8,091 nucleotides of DNA from contig DIYS01000085.1 in the NCBI GenBank assembly GCA_002429115.1, positions 1-8,091 on the forward strand, in the 5' to 3' direction. Below the pieces are notes generated by a model. It saw nothing but the letters and a program-made list of their open reading frames with translations. It was not told the DNA's origin and did no database searches. This document shows positions 1 through 6,973 of the stretch, piece by piece. The stretch's first letter is position 1, and each line of letters begins with the position of its first letter. The DNA comes from Saccharicrinis sp. UBA6048 (GTDB lineage: Bacteria; Bacteroidota; Bacteroidia; Bacteroidales; Marinilabiliaceae). The translations under genes and the position numbers were made by a program.

Positions 1-72
1 TGAATAATACGGGTTAAATTGATTATTATTGGCTGGTTCTTTTTTAGTCTGTAGCTATATATCCGAACAATG

Positions 73-151
73 AATAATTAATTCGGCGATTAACCAGTTC
101 ACCGATTCGACAAATCACCAAATAATCATCTAAACTTATCAACCTTTCAAC
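73..151 (+). repeat. 79-bp dispersed direct repeat, copy A
   Basis: Aligns without gaps to 432-510 (offset 359 bp), with 72 of 79 positions identical. The longest exact block is 29 bp (93-121 against 452-480) and contains the words AGTTCACCGATTCGAC and AAATCACCAA. A shorter, more diverged third version of the second half is recognisable around 279-322, with the words in a different order. There is no open frame, and neither terminal inverted repeats nor target-site duplications were seen, so this is not an obvious transposable element. Function is unknown. Confidence 0.85.
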
Positions 152-208
152 TGCCTCAACTCAAAAAACGGAGCCCAGAACTCAAACCAAACTTTCTCTA
201 CGTATTTA

Positions 209-255
209 TTCATCAGCTGTCACTAAGATACAGTTAATAGTCAGCAGATGATGAA
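209..255. other. Imperfect hairpin inside the repeat tract
   Basis: TTCATCA (209-215) pairs with TGATGAA (249-255). After a G/A mismatch, CTG (217-219) pairs with CAG (245-247), and ACTA (222-225) can pair with TAGT (238-241), leaving a 12-base loop. That gives 14 Watson-Crick pairs interrupted by small internal loops. It stands out because the surrounding strand is nearly free of G and cannot fold this way. No T-tract follows on the + strand. It could be an old terminator, a structured RNA or a repeat remnant; which one is unknown. Confidence 0.35.
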
Positions 256-431
256 CTCTAAACCCAGAACCTAGAACCATCAACATTTCAACTTATAAAC
301 TCCTACCTCAAATCACCAAATACACAAATCAACATATCAACTCAAAACCCAAAACCCCAAATTCAGAATCCAAACTTAAACTTCAATTGACAGTGTTATT
401 TTGTCCGGAGCCTCAAGTCCGCAGTCCGAAA

Positions 432-510
432 AATAATCAATTCGACGATTCACCAGTTCACCGATTCGACAAATCACCAATAAAACATCTAAACTTATCA
501 ACTTTTCAAC
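432..510 (+). repeat. 79-bp dispersed direct repeat, copy B
   Basis: Second copy of the unit at 73-151, same orientation, with 7 substitutions and no gaps. Both copies are followed by similar AACTC-type words, so the relationship may extend in a degenerate way to about 540 (compare AACTCAAAA at 158-166 and 529-537). Two copies 359 bp apart with unequal intervening DNA do not make a CRISPR array. Role unknown. Confidence 0.85.
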
Positions 511-570
511 CCTGAACTCCAAACCCAAAACTCAAAACCTTGAACCAAAAAAAACAAACTTTTTTCACTC

Positions 571-608
571 CCCTTGTCACTCATTTTTTTTTCAGCCCTG
601 TCACATTT
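571..608 (+). promoter_or_regulatory. Duplicated TGTCAC motif in the fecR leader
   Basis: CCCTTGTCACTCATTT (571-586) is repeated as CCCTGTCACATTT (596-608); the TGTCAC cores start 24 bp apart. A similar CACTC word lies at 566-570. The pair sits about 70-110 bases before the chosen start of the anti-sigma factor gene and is separated from the G-poor repeat tract by a change in composition, so it may be a regulator-binding or sigma-dependent promoter element. The duplication is visible; the regulatory role is inference. Confidence 0.3.
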
Positions 609-678
609 ATAGAAGCCCCTGATTAGGTTACTTTCCAATCATCTTTGTAACTTGATTGTGTGGGAAAATGGCAGGATT

Positions 679-1830
679 ATGACACAAGCAGATAAAAAAC
701 ATTTATTAAAACGATGCTGCGAAGGACGCTTAAGTATTCAGGAGCAAGAAATACTCAGGCGCTGGAGCAGACTAAATGATGATAATAAAAAGAAGGCACA
801 GGACTTACTGAAATTGTATCGTCATTATAAGGCCGCAGAAGCGTTTGATGCTATTTCATATGAAAGCGGACTGGCAAAAACATTAGCCAGTGTGAAAGCC
901 ATCAAGAAACGTCGTCGCATCACAAGATTGACGACGATTGCTGCTTCAGTGGCCGCTATTTTAATATTATTTCTGGGTGTTCGTTTGTTATTGCAACCTG
1001 GTACTAGTGTGCAGCAGCCAACACTGGCTACTGCGGTTCAGCCTGGTGAATCAAAAGCAACACTTATTTTAGGCTCTGGTGAGCAGCTAATTCTGGATGA
1101 TTTAAAAGATTCATTGATCAGTTCACAGAGCGGGGCATTGATTAAGAAAGACGATAAATTGCTTGATTATACAGACCTTGATACTGAAAAATCAGAGATT
1201 AATATTATCCGCACGCCGCGTGGAGGTGAGTATAACCTCTTGCTGGCTGATGGCACCAAGGTATGGTTAAATGCAGAGACAGAATTAAAGTATCCTGTGT
1301 CTTTTACCGGTGCTAAAAGAGAAGTGCATTTAAGCGGAGAAGCCTACCTGGAGGTAGCACATAATCCGGATCAACCATTTATTGTACATACATCCAAAGG
1401 AGCCGTTGAAGTGCTGGGTACGGCCTTTAATATTAAAGATTATAGCGACGAGAAGCAGATGTTTACCACCCTTGTGGAAGGCAAAGTTCGCCTGTCAAAT
1501 GCATTAGGAACGGAAGCTATATTAAATCCATCTACCCAAGGTGTGGTAAGTGCTGATAAAGAAATTGAATTAAAAGATGTGGACGTATCGCTCTATACCG
1601 CCTGGAAAGATGGCTTATTTGCATTTCGTAATCAACCACTAGGGCAAATAATAAAGGATCTGTCCCGTTGGTACGATTTTGATTACTGGTTTGCCAATAA
1701 CCAACTGAAAGAAATTAGATTTACAGGTGAAATTAAACGCTACGAAAGTGCTGAGTCACTTTTACGAGTGTTAGAGAAAACGTATGAAGTGAGGTTTGAA
1801 TACGCAGAAGGAACCTTATTAATTAAATAA
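679..1830 (+). CDS. FecR-family anti-sigma factor (FecR domain plus DUF4974)
   Basis: Inner-membrane anti-sigma factor expected to hold or activate an ECF sigma factor and to receive a signal from the STN domain of a TonB-dependent receptor. I chose the ATG at 679 (383 aa) because the protein then begins MTQADKKHLLKR, typical of the family; an in-frame TTG at 652 would add nine unlikely residues. Residues 1-75 form a charged, helical cytoplasmic region. After the positive KKRRR stretch (76-80), a hydrophobic segment at about 83-105 is the single membrane span, placing the rest in the periplasm. The FecR domain covers about 175-273, with TPRGGEYNLLLADGTKVWLN and the conserved HLSGEAYLEV and VLGTAFNIK motifs. 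The C-terminal DUF4974-like part is about 311-383, opening with DGLFAFRNQPL. Length is normal for the family. The receptor gene follows after 81 bp, which fits functional pairing. Unusually, no sigma-factor gene precedes it in the 678 bases available. Confidence 0.95.
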   Translation: MTQADKKHLLKRCCEGRLSIQEQEILRRWSRLNDDNKKKAQDLLKLYRHYKAAEAFDAISYESGLAKTLASVKAIKKRRRITRLTTIAASVAAILILFLGVRLLLQPGTSVQQPTLATAVQPGESKATLILGSGEQLILDDLKDSLISSQSGALIKKDDKLLDYTDLDTEKSEINIIRTPRGGEYNLLLADGTKVWLNAETELKYPVSFTGAKREVHLSGEAYLEVAHNPDQPFIVHTSKGAVEVLGTAFNIKDYSDEKQMFTTLVEGKVRLSNALGTEAILNPSTQGVVSADKEIELKDVDVSLYTAWKDGLFAFRNQPLGQIIKDLSRWYDFDYWFANNQLKEIRFTGEIKRYESAESLLRVLEKTYEVRFEYAEGTLLIK

Positions 1831-1836
1831 AAATGA

Positions 1837-1866
1837 AGTGGGGGCGGTCGGCCAACTTTCCCCACT
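1837..1866 (+). other. G/C-rich hairpin between fecR and the receptor gene
   Basis: AGTGGGG (1837-1843) pairs perfectly with CCCCACT (1860-1866), 7 bp, with a 16-base loop. The loop itself can close GG (1846-1847) on CC (1852-1853). It begins six bases after the fecR stop codon in an AT-rich gap. No T-run follows, so it is not a standard intrinsic terminator. It could be an attenuator, or an RNA-processing or stabilising element that sets different levels of anti-sigma factor and receptor. Pairing is seen; function is inferred. Confidence 0.5.
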
Positions 1867-1911
1867 CCAAATAAAGTTAAACACAAGTTCAACTCTTAAC
1901 ATTTCAAAAGT

Positions 1912-4900
1912 ATGAAAAAAATGTACAAGTTATCGCGCAGTAGCGGGATAAGTAAACTGTTATTGATTATGAGAATAACAACACTGTTTTTGTTTATAGC
2001 TCTATTACAGGTGTCAGCCGGGGTTTACTCGCAGGATAAGCAGGTAAGCCTTAAGCTTAAAAATGCCAGTATGGAACAGTTAATGGAAGCGATTAAAGCT
2101 CAAAGCGGTTATCGTTTTGTGTATCGGGCCGACTTGTTTGACGAGGTAGCTGCAGTTAACCTGGAAGCCAATAATAAAACCGTTGCAGAAGTACTGAACG
2201 ATGTGCTAAGCAGTAATGGTTTTGAATACGAATTGATGGATGATATGATTATTATCCGAAAAGCTCCTGAGGTACAGGTTGTGCCTGAGCAGCAGGAAGA
2301 AAAAGAAGTAAAAGGTATCGTTACTGATGAGGAAGGTAATTCCATACCTGGTGTCTCGGTGGTCGTAAAAGGGACAACCAATGGTACTGCTACAGATATT
2401 GACGGACACTTCACTATTGATGTTGAAGAAGGAGATGTATTGGTTTTTTCATTTGTTGGCTTGGTTTCACAGGAGATTACTTACGATGGAACAGGCTTTC
2501 TTCTGAATGTTGTCTTGTTTCCTGATTCGGAAGTGATGGATGAAGTTTTAGTCGTTGGATATGGTACACAAAATAAAGAGCGAATTGGATCTGCTATTGC
2601 TCAGGTTAAAGCCGAGGAAATAGAAGAACGTGCTGCCGGAGCAACAAGTTTCGAGCAAATATTAGGTGGGCAGATTAAAGGGGTTCAAATATCTCAATCA
2701 TCAGGTGCACCTGGTGCGCAGTCAACAGTTCGTGTACGTGGTATTACTTCACCTTTTGCAAGTGGTAATAATCAGCCGCTTTATGTAGTTGATGGAGTAA
2801 TTTTTAATGTAGATGCAACTTTTGATGCCGGTTTGGCAGGAGGCTTGGCACAAACTGAAAATCCACTATTATCTATTAATCCTAATGATATTGAAAGTAT
2901 TTCTGTATTGAAGGATGCTGGTGCGACCTCTATTTATGGTTCAAGAGGAGCTAATGGTGTAATTATTATCACCACTAAAAAAGGTAGGAAAAATACCAAA
3001 AACTCGATCCGTGCTGATTACACTTTTAGTGTGGCAAATCCTGTAAAAACGCAAGATGTACTGGGAGTAAATGGCTATAAGGATTTACACAAAATGATTG
3101 CCAATAACACTATGGATGCATATGCTGAGGGATTTGCATCAATGTTTGGATACAATAATGCAGCTTTGGTATTAGATCCGGCAACCCGTGAGTTTAACGA
3201 AAGTATCTTCAATATCTTTACTGGTGAGATGATGCCAACCTTTGGTGAGGGTAACACCGATTGGCAAGATGAGATCTACCGTAACAATGCACAGACGCAC
3301 CAATGGAACCTGAGTATGAGCGGTGGGAATGACAACACAGATTATAGCTTCTCATTAAATCATACCGACCAACAGGGAATGATTATTAATGATAATTTAC
3401 AACGATATGGGGCACGAATGAATGTTAATTCAAAAGTGAAAAGTTGGTTAAAGTTTGGCGGAAACTTAAGCTATAGCTATACAAAGAATGCTAACGGTGA
3501 GTCAAGAGAAGGAATGGGTGCACCAACTGAAGCTATGAAAACAAGACCAGATTATCCGGTCTATGATGACAATGGGAATTTTGTTCGCGTACCTGACAGT
3601 TGGGTTGGTATTGCACCGGGAATGGGCTTATACAATTCACACGAACCTAATCCAGTAGCCAATAGAGAGCATAGAAACATCAATAATAGTAATTTCTTTA
3701 ATGGGAACACTTACATGACCATATCGCCTGTAAAGGGCCTGGATCTTAGAGCCGAAATAAATGTTGGTTCGTCTAAAACTGTTGGAGAAAGTTTTAGCCC
3801 GACCCTTACACAGGCACTGAGTCTGTTTGACAGCAATATCGAAAGTAGTTTATCGCATAGCTTAAGCCAAACGACGACTATTATTAGCAATTTTCAGGCA
3901 AATTATAATAAAGTATTAGCTGAAAAACACTTTTTTGATTTAATGGCTGGTTATTCAGTCGATCGCCGTTATTATGCTAGAGCTTATCAATCTTATAGAG
4001 GAACGCTTGATGATGAGGTTATGACCAATACAGGTTCGGCAAAAACTCATTTAGAATCGCAGAATAGTAAAGCCGCAAGTGGTGTCAACTCTTTTTATAG
4101 TCGATTGCAATACTCGTATGCTGGTAAGTATACGGCGACTTTTAATTTAAGAAGCGATGAATCGTCTAAGTTCAGTCCTGGTAATCGTGTGGCTTATTTT
4201 CCTTCAGTTGCTGTTAATTGGAATGCCAAAGCGGAGGAGTTTTTAGCGGGTGTACCTCTTATCAGTAATTTAAAGCTAAGGACAAGTTATGGTAAAACCG
4301 GCTCAGCAAATGTGAATGATTTTAGTTACCTGCAGTATTTTGGACCGGGCACCCGTGAATTAAGTGTTTATGAAGATACAAGAACAATAATCCACTCGCC
4401 TGTTTTTCCTAATCGCAATATAAAATGGGAAACGACCAGGGAATTTAATGTTGGTCTTGATTTTGGACTATTAGATGACCGTATTTATGGTAGTTTGGAT
4501 ATATACGATAAATACACCGATGGAATTTTAACACCTTCCCCAATTTATAAGGAAGCAGGATCACCGGAGTATACAAGTAACCTTGCTGAAATCAGCAATA
4601 AAGGACTCGAGTTGGAGTTGGGAGCTTATTTAATTCGCAATTCGAAAATGACTTGGTCGCTGAACCTGAATTACGCATACAACCGTAATAATGTTGAAAG
4701 TATAAAAGGAAATGGTCTTAAATCGCAACTTCTTGATAGCTTTATTGAAGGACATCCTGTAGGTGCTATTAAAGGTTATGTTGTTGAGAAAATCATTCAG
4801 ACACCGGAAGAAATTACTGCGCTTAATGAGAAATCAGAAACAGGAATCTATCATAAAACAGAGACCGGCCCTGGTGATTATTTGTATAAAGATACCAATG

Positions 4901-5448
4901 GCGATAAGCGTATTACAGCTGATGATAGAGTAGTACTTGGTAGTATGGAGCCTGATTTCTTTGGTGGTTTTTCAACTAATTTTAATTATAAAGGAATTGG
5001 TTTAGGTGCTTTCTTCCAGTATTCCGTAGGGAATGAAAAGATATGGACAAATTATTTGCGAATGATTGGTCATGTTGATCCTTTTAACAACGCTCCTTCA
5101 ACCGCACTTAACGAGACTTGGACATCTGAAAGGACAGACGCTAAATACAGCCGTTTGGTATATGGATACTATGAGAATGGCTTGGCTAATAGTCGTAATA
5201 TTCAGGATGCCTCCTATTTACGATTAAAAGTACTGCGTTTGAGCTATAATTTGCCATCCAGCATTTTAGATAAGTTTGACCTAGATAAAGTTCAAGTATT
5301 TGCTTCAGCTTCTAACCTGTTGACATTTACAAAGTACGAAGGCCTCGATCCGGAAGGTGGTGGCGGTTCCATATTAGGAGGAGCCTCGTCAAGCGATCCA
5401 TATCCTTTTGCAAAGACCGTATCATTAGGTTTGTCTGTTAATTTTTAG
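1912..5448 (+). CDS. SusC/RagA-family TonB-dependent outer-membrane receptor with STN domain
   Basis: Outer-membrane importer that works with the SusD-type lipoprotein encoded next, moving a ligand into the periplasm with TonB/ExbBD energy. At 1178 aa it is longer than receptors lacking the N-terminal STN extension. A signal peptide covers residues 1 to about 41, with hydrophobic core LLLIMRITTLFLFIALLQV and probable cleavage near VYSQ-D. The STN (secretin/TonB N-terminal) domain spans about 46-117 (LKNASMEQLMEAIKAQSGY). A carboxypeptidase-regulatory-like domain spans about 133-205 (VKGIVTDEEGNSIPGVSVVV). The DEVLVVGYGTQ motif is at 210-220, and the plug is about 222-358, with VRVRG (273-277) and SVLKDAGATSIYGSRGANGV (331-350). 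The barrel runs to the C-terminus, ending in NF. An acidic DTNGDKRITADD loop starts at residue 994, as in many SusC proteins. The STN domain predicts control through the upstream FecR. ATGs at 1921 and 1969 are possible alternative starts. Substrate unknown. Confidence 0.97.
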   Translation: MKKMYKLSRSSGISKLLLIMRITTLFLFIALLQVSAGVYSQDKQVSLKLKNASMEQLMEAIKAQSGYRFVYRADLFDEVAAVNLEANNKTVAEVLNDVLSSNGFEYELMDDMIIIRKAPEVQVVPEQQEEKEVKGIVTDEEGNSIPGVSVVVKGTTNGTATDIDGHFTIDVEEGDVLVFSFVGLVSQEITYDGTGFLLNVVLFPDSEVMDEVLVVGYGTQNKERIGSAIAQVKAEEIEERAAGATSFEQILGGQIKGVQISQSSGAPGAQSTVRVRGITSPFASGNNQPLYVVDGVIFNVDATFDAGLAGGLAQTENPLLSINPNDIESISVLKDAGATSIYGSRGANGVIIITTKKGRKNTKNSIRADYTFSVANPVKTQDVLGVNGYKDLHKMIANNTMDAYAEGFASMFGYNNAALVLDPATREFNESIFNIFTGEMMPTFGEGNTDWQDEIYRNNAQTHQWNLSMSGGNDNTDYSFSLNHTDQQGMIINDNLQRYGARMNVNSKVKSWLKFGGNLSYSYTKNANGESREGMGAPTEAMKTRPDYPVYDDNGNFVRVPDSWVGIAPGMGLYNSHEPNPVANREHRNINNSNFFNGNTYMTISPVKGLDLRAEINVGSSKTVGESFSPTLTQALSLFDSNIESSLSHSLSQTTTIISNFQANYNKVLAEKHFFDLMAGYSVDRRYYARAYQSYRGTLDDEVMTNTGSAKTHLESQNSKAASGVNSFYSRLQYSYAGKYTATFNLRSDESSKFSPGNRVAYFPSVAVNWNAKAEEFLAGVPLISNLKLRTSYGKTGSANVNDFSYLQYFGPGTRELSVYEDTRTIIHSPVFPNRNIKWETTREFNVGLDFGLLDDRIYGSLDIYDKYTDGILTPSPIYKEAGSPEYTSNLAEISNKGLELELGAYLIRNSKMTWSLNLNYAYNRNNVESIKGNGLKSQLLDSFIEGHPVGAIKGYVVEKIIQTPEEITALNEKSETGIYHKTETGPGDYLYKDTNGDKRITADDRVVLGSMEPDFFGGFSTNFNYKGIGLGAFFQYSVGNEKIWTNYLRMIGHVDPFNNAPSTALNETWTSERTDAKYSRLVYGYYENGLANSRNIQDASYLRLKVLRLSYNLPSSILDKFDLDKVQVFASASNLLTFTKYEGLDPEGGGGSILGGASSSDPYPFAKTVSLGLSVNF

Positions 5449-5470
5449 AAACCATTAAAATTCTGAGAAA

Positions 5471-6898
5471 ATGAAGTACAATTTATATATTCTAAGTTTA
5501 ATAATGATCTGTCTGATGTCTTCCTGTGAAGATGTCTTCAAATCTATTGATGATTTGGAACCGAGTTACAAGCTGACAGAGGAAAACGCTTATACGGATG
5601 CTGGAAAAGTTGAAGCAGCATTAGCAGGGCTTTATGCAACATGGCGAATTGCTGGTGGTTCATATCTGCCCGGTAATATTATGTCATTATCCGGTAATAT
5701 GGCTGATAGTGGAGGTAGCGACTATAATACAAATACAGTGGCGGATGATAACGGAGACAATGTATTTGATTACGACAATTACTATAAGCTGATTCAAGGA
5801 GCAAGTTTCTTAATTGATAATATTAAAGGGGATCAAGAAATCCAAGGTTTGGAGGATGCTCGACGTAAAGAGATAGAAGCAGAAGCACGTCTTTCAAGAG
5901 CGATGTGTCACTTTGGTTTGTTGGAATTGTATGGACAATTTTATGATCTAAACTCTCAATACGGAATCGTAACCCGTATGGTGGCATCAAGGGAATATGA
6001 AACCCCTGCACGTTCAACTGTTCAGCAAAGTTACGATGCGATTCTTGAGGATTTGAATTTTGCAGTGGATCATGCACCAGTGATTAGCGTTCATCATAAA
6101 TTTTCACAAACTACCGCCAAAGCGATTAAAGCAAAAGTACTTTTGTATATGAAAGATTATACCAAAGCGGCTGCCTTGGCTTTAGAAGTGATGGGAGATC
6201 CCAATCATGCTCTGCAGGCTGATTACAATTCAATATTTGCTGCAGGTCATTCTGCGCAGGAAGTGTTATTTGCTCCATACTCGGTCGCTTGGACTCAACG
6301 AGTTTTAACCTATGTTGATATCTATTATGAACCATTAAATATTACCGATATTGCTGATGCCGAGGTAGACGATATCGTTGATGGTGGTGGTAACGTGGTG
6401 GAAAAACGATACGATACCAGGTATACCTATGCCTTTATTGAAGGGATGCCTCTGGGGATCAGTAATCAAAAATATCGACTTATAAATCCTGTAGAAGAGG
6501 GAGATAAGAGTAATACTTTTATAAAAATGCGTATGGCAGAGGTGTACCTGATATATGCTGAGGCTATTGCCAGAGATGGCGATGCAAGTAATGACAACCT
6601 GGCACTGGAACGTGTAAATGAGTTACGTGACCGTGTAAGTATGCCGCATAAAAGTGCAGCTAACAATGCAGAATTGTTAGAGGTAATACGCACTGAAAAG
6701 AATCTTGAGCTATTTGCTGAAGGTGGACAACCTTGGTTTGATATGATCAGGTACTACCATAATGATATTGCAAAAATAACAGCAATTAAGCCAACGATCA
6801 CCAGTGTCAACCAGTTGATCTTACCAATACCTCGTGCCTCTTTGGCCGGTAATAGTGGTTTGGTTCAGAATCCTGGCTATGAAGTTGAAGTGAATTAA
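5471..6898 (+). CDS. RagB/SusD-family nutrient-uptake outer-membrane lipoprotein
   Basis: Surface lipoprotein that caps the SusC barrel and binds ligand. The 475-aa protein starts with a short signal peptide and a lipobox, LMSSC, with Cys19 as the lipidation site; Glu-Asp follow directly, which suits export to the cell surface in Bacteroidota. The N-terminal SusD-like region is about 20-220 (TEENAYTDAGKVEAALAGLY) and contains helical TPR-like stretches such as EAEARLSRAMCHFGLLELYG. The C-terminal RagB/SusD domain includes MRMAEVYLIYAEAIAR (353-368), the RVNELRDR helix and the signature IRTEKNLELFAEGGQPWFDM (406-425). The protein ends with a typical LILPIPRASLAGN...QNPGY. The gene begins 22 bp after the receptor stop codon, so the two are surely cotranscribed. 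Length is within the family range, on the short side. Substrate cannot be read from the sequence. Confidence 0.97.
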   Translation: MKYNLYILSLIMICLMSSCEDVFKSIDDLEPSYKLTEENAYTDAGKVEAALAGLYATWRIAGGSYLPGNIMSLSGNMADSGGSDYNTNTVADDNGDNVFDYDNYYKLIQGASFLIDNIKGDQEIQGLEDARRKEIEAEARLSRAMCHFGLLELYGQFYDLNSQYGIVTRMVASREYETPARSTVQQSYDAILEDLNFAVDHAPVISVHHKFSQTTAKAIKAKVLLYMKDYTKAAALALEVMGDPNHALQADYNSIFAAGHSAQEVLFAPYSVAWTQRVLTYVDIYYEPLNITDIADAEVDDIVDGGGNVVEKRYDTRYTYAFIEGMPLGISNQKYRLINPVEEGDKSNTFIKMRMAEVYLIYAEAIARDGDASNDNLALERVNELRDRVSMPHKSAANNAELLEVIRTEKNLELFAEGGQPWFDMIRYYHNDIAKITAIKPTITSVNQLILPIPRASLAGNSGLVQNPGYEVEVN

Positions 6899-6933
6899 TA
6901 GTAATAAAATGTCGCTTTAATACATTGAATATG

Positions 6934-6973
6934 GTTCATTGGGTGTAATAGTCGTCTATGGCATCCAATGAAC
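6934..6973 (+). terminator. Long tetraloop hairpin, probable terminator after the SusCD unit
   Basis: GTTCATTGGGTG (6934-6945) pairs with CATCCAATGAAC (6962-6973) over 12 bp with one G-T wobble. After one wobble and one mismatch the stem continues as ATAG (6948-6951) with CTAT (6956-6959), closing on a TCGT tetraloop. The stem is followed by ATTTATTCTC, which is T-rich though not a clean T-run. Its place 35 bases after the SusD stop codon suggests it ends the fecR-susC-susD transcript or protects its 3' end. Confidence 0.7.

Larger units (their letters stand above)
1..678. other. Non-coding repeat-rich region upstream of the FecR gene
   Basis: No convincing gene is seen on either strand. The + strand is strongly G-poor and C-rich over much of its length: positions 261-360 contain 34 C and only 2 G. 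Short words recur in a similar order: CAAATCACCAA (111-121, 309-319, 470-480), ATCAAC-N-TTTCAAC (138-151, 279-292, 497-510), AACTCAAAA (158-166, 339-347, 529-537), CCCAGAAC (174-181, 263-270) and GTCCG (403-407, 417-421, 424-428). This looks like a decayed, shuffled repeat family of the kind common between Bacteroidota genes, not coding DNA. The last ~100 bases (about 560-678) differ in composition and probably form the leader of the downstream gene. The partner ECF sigma-factor gene expected beside a fecR is absent here. Confidence 0.8.

Noticed and set aside
73..510. CRISPR array suggested by repeated segments
   Set aside because: Only two 79-bp copies, 359 bp apart, with degenerate related words between them; no regularly spaced short repeats and no cas genes.
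640..647. CATCTTTG as a -7 promoter box for fecR
   Set aside because: One mismatch to TAnnTTTG and no TTTG-like -33 element at the right distance; too weak to call.
1..650. Insertion sequence or transposon remnant
   Set aside because: No transposase fragment, terminal inverted repeats or target-site duplication could be found in the repeat tract.
652..678. TTG start at 652 giving a nine-residue longer FecR protein
   Set aside because: The extra residues (MIVWENGRI) do not look like the family N-terminus; the ATG at 679 gives a typical cytoplasmic start.
2109..2414. Reverse-strand open frames over the receptor gene (2109-2414 and 2206-2409)
   Set aside because: They overlap the well-supported SusC coding sequence at its STN and carboxypeptidase-regulatory-like domains and have low-complexity Ser/Thr- or Phe-rich products; antisense shadows.
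3075..3257. Reverse-strand 60-codon open frame in the receptor gene
   Set aside because: Lies fully inside the SusC barrel coding region and shows no family features.
5823..6693. Reverse-strand open frames inside the SusD gene (5823-6077, 6126-6335, 6466-6693)
   Set aside because: All antisense to strongly recognisable SusD coding sequence, with no promoter or domain evidence.
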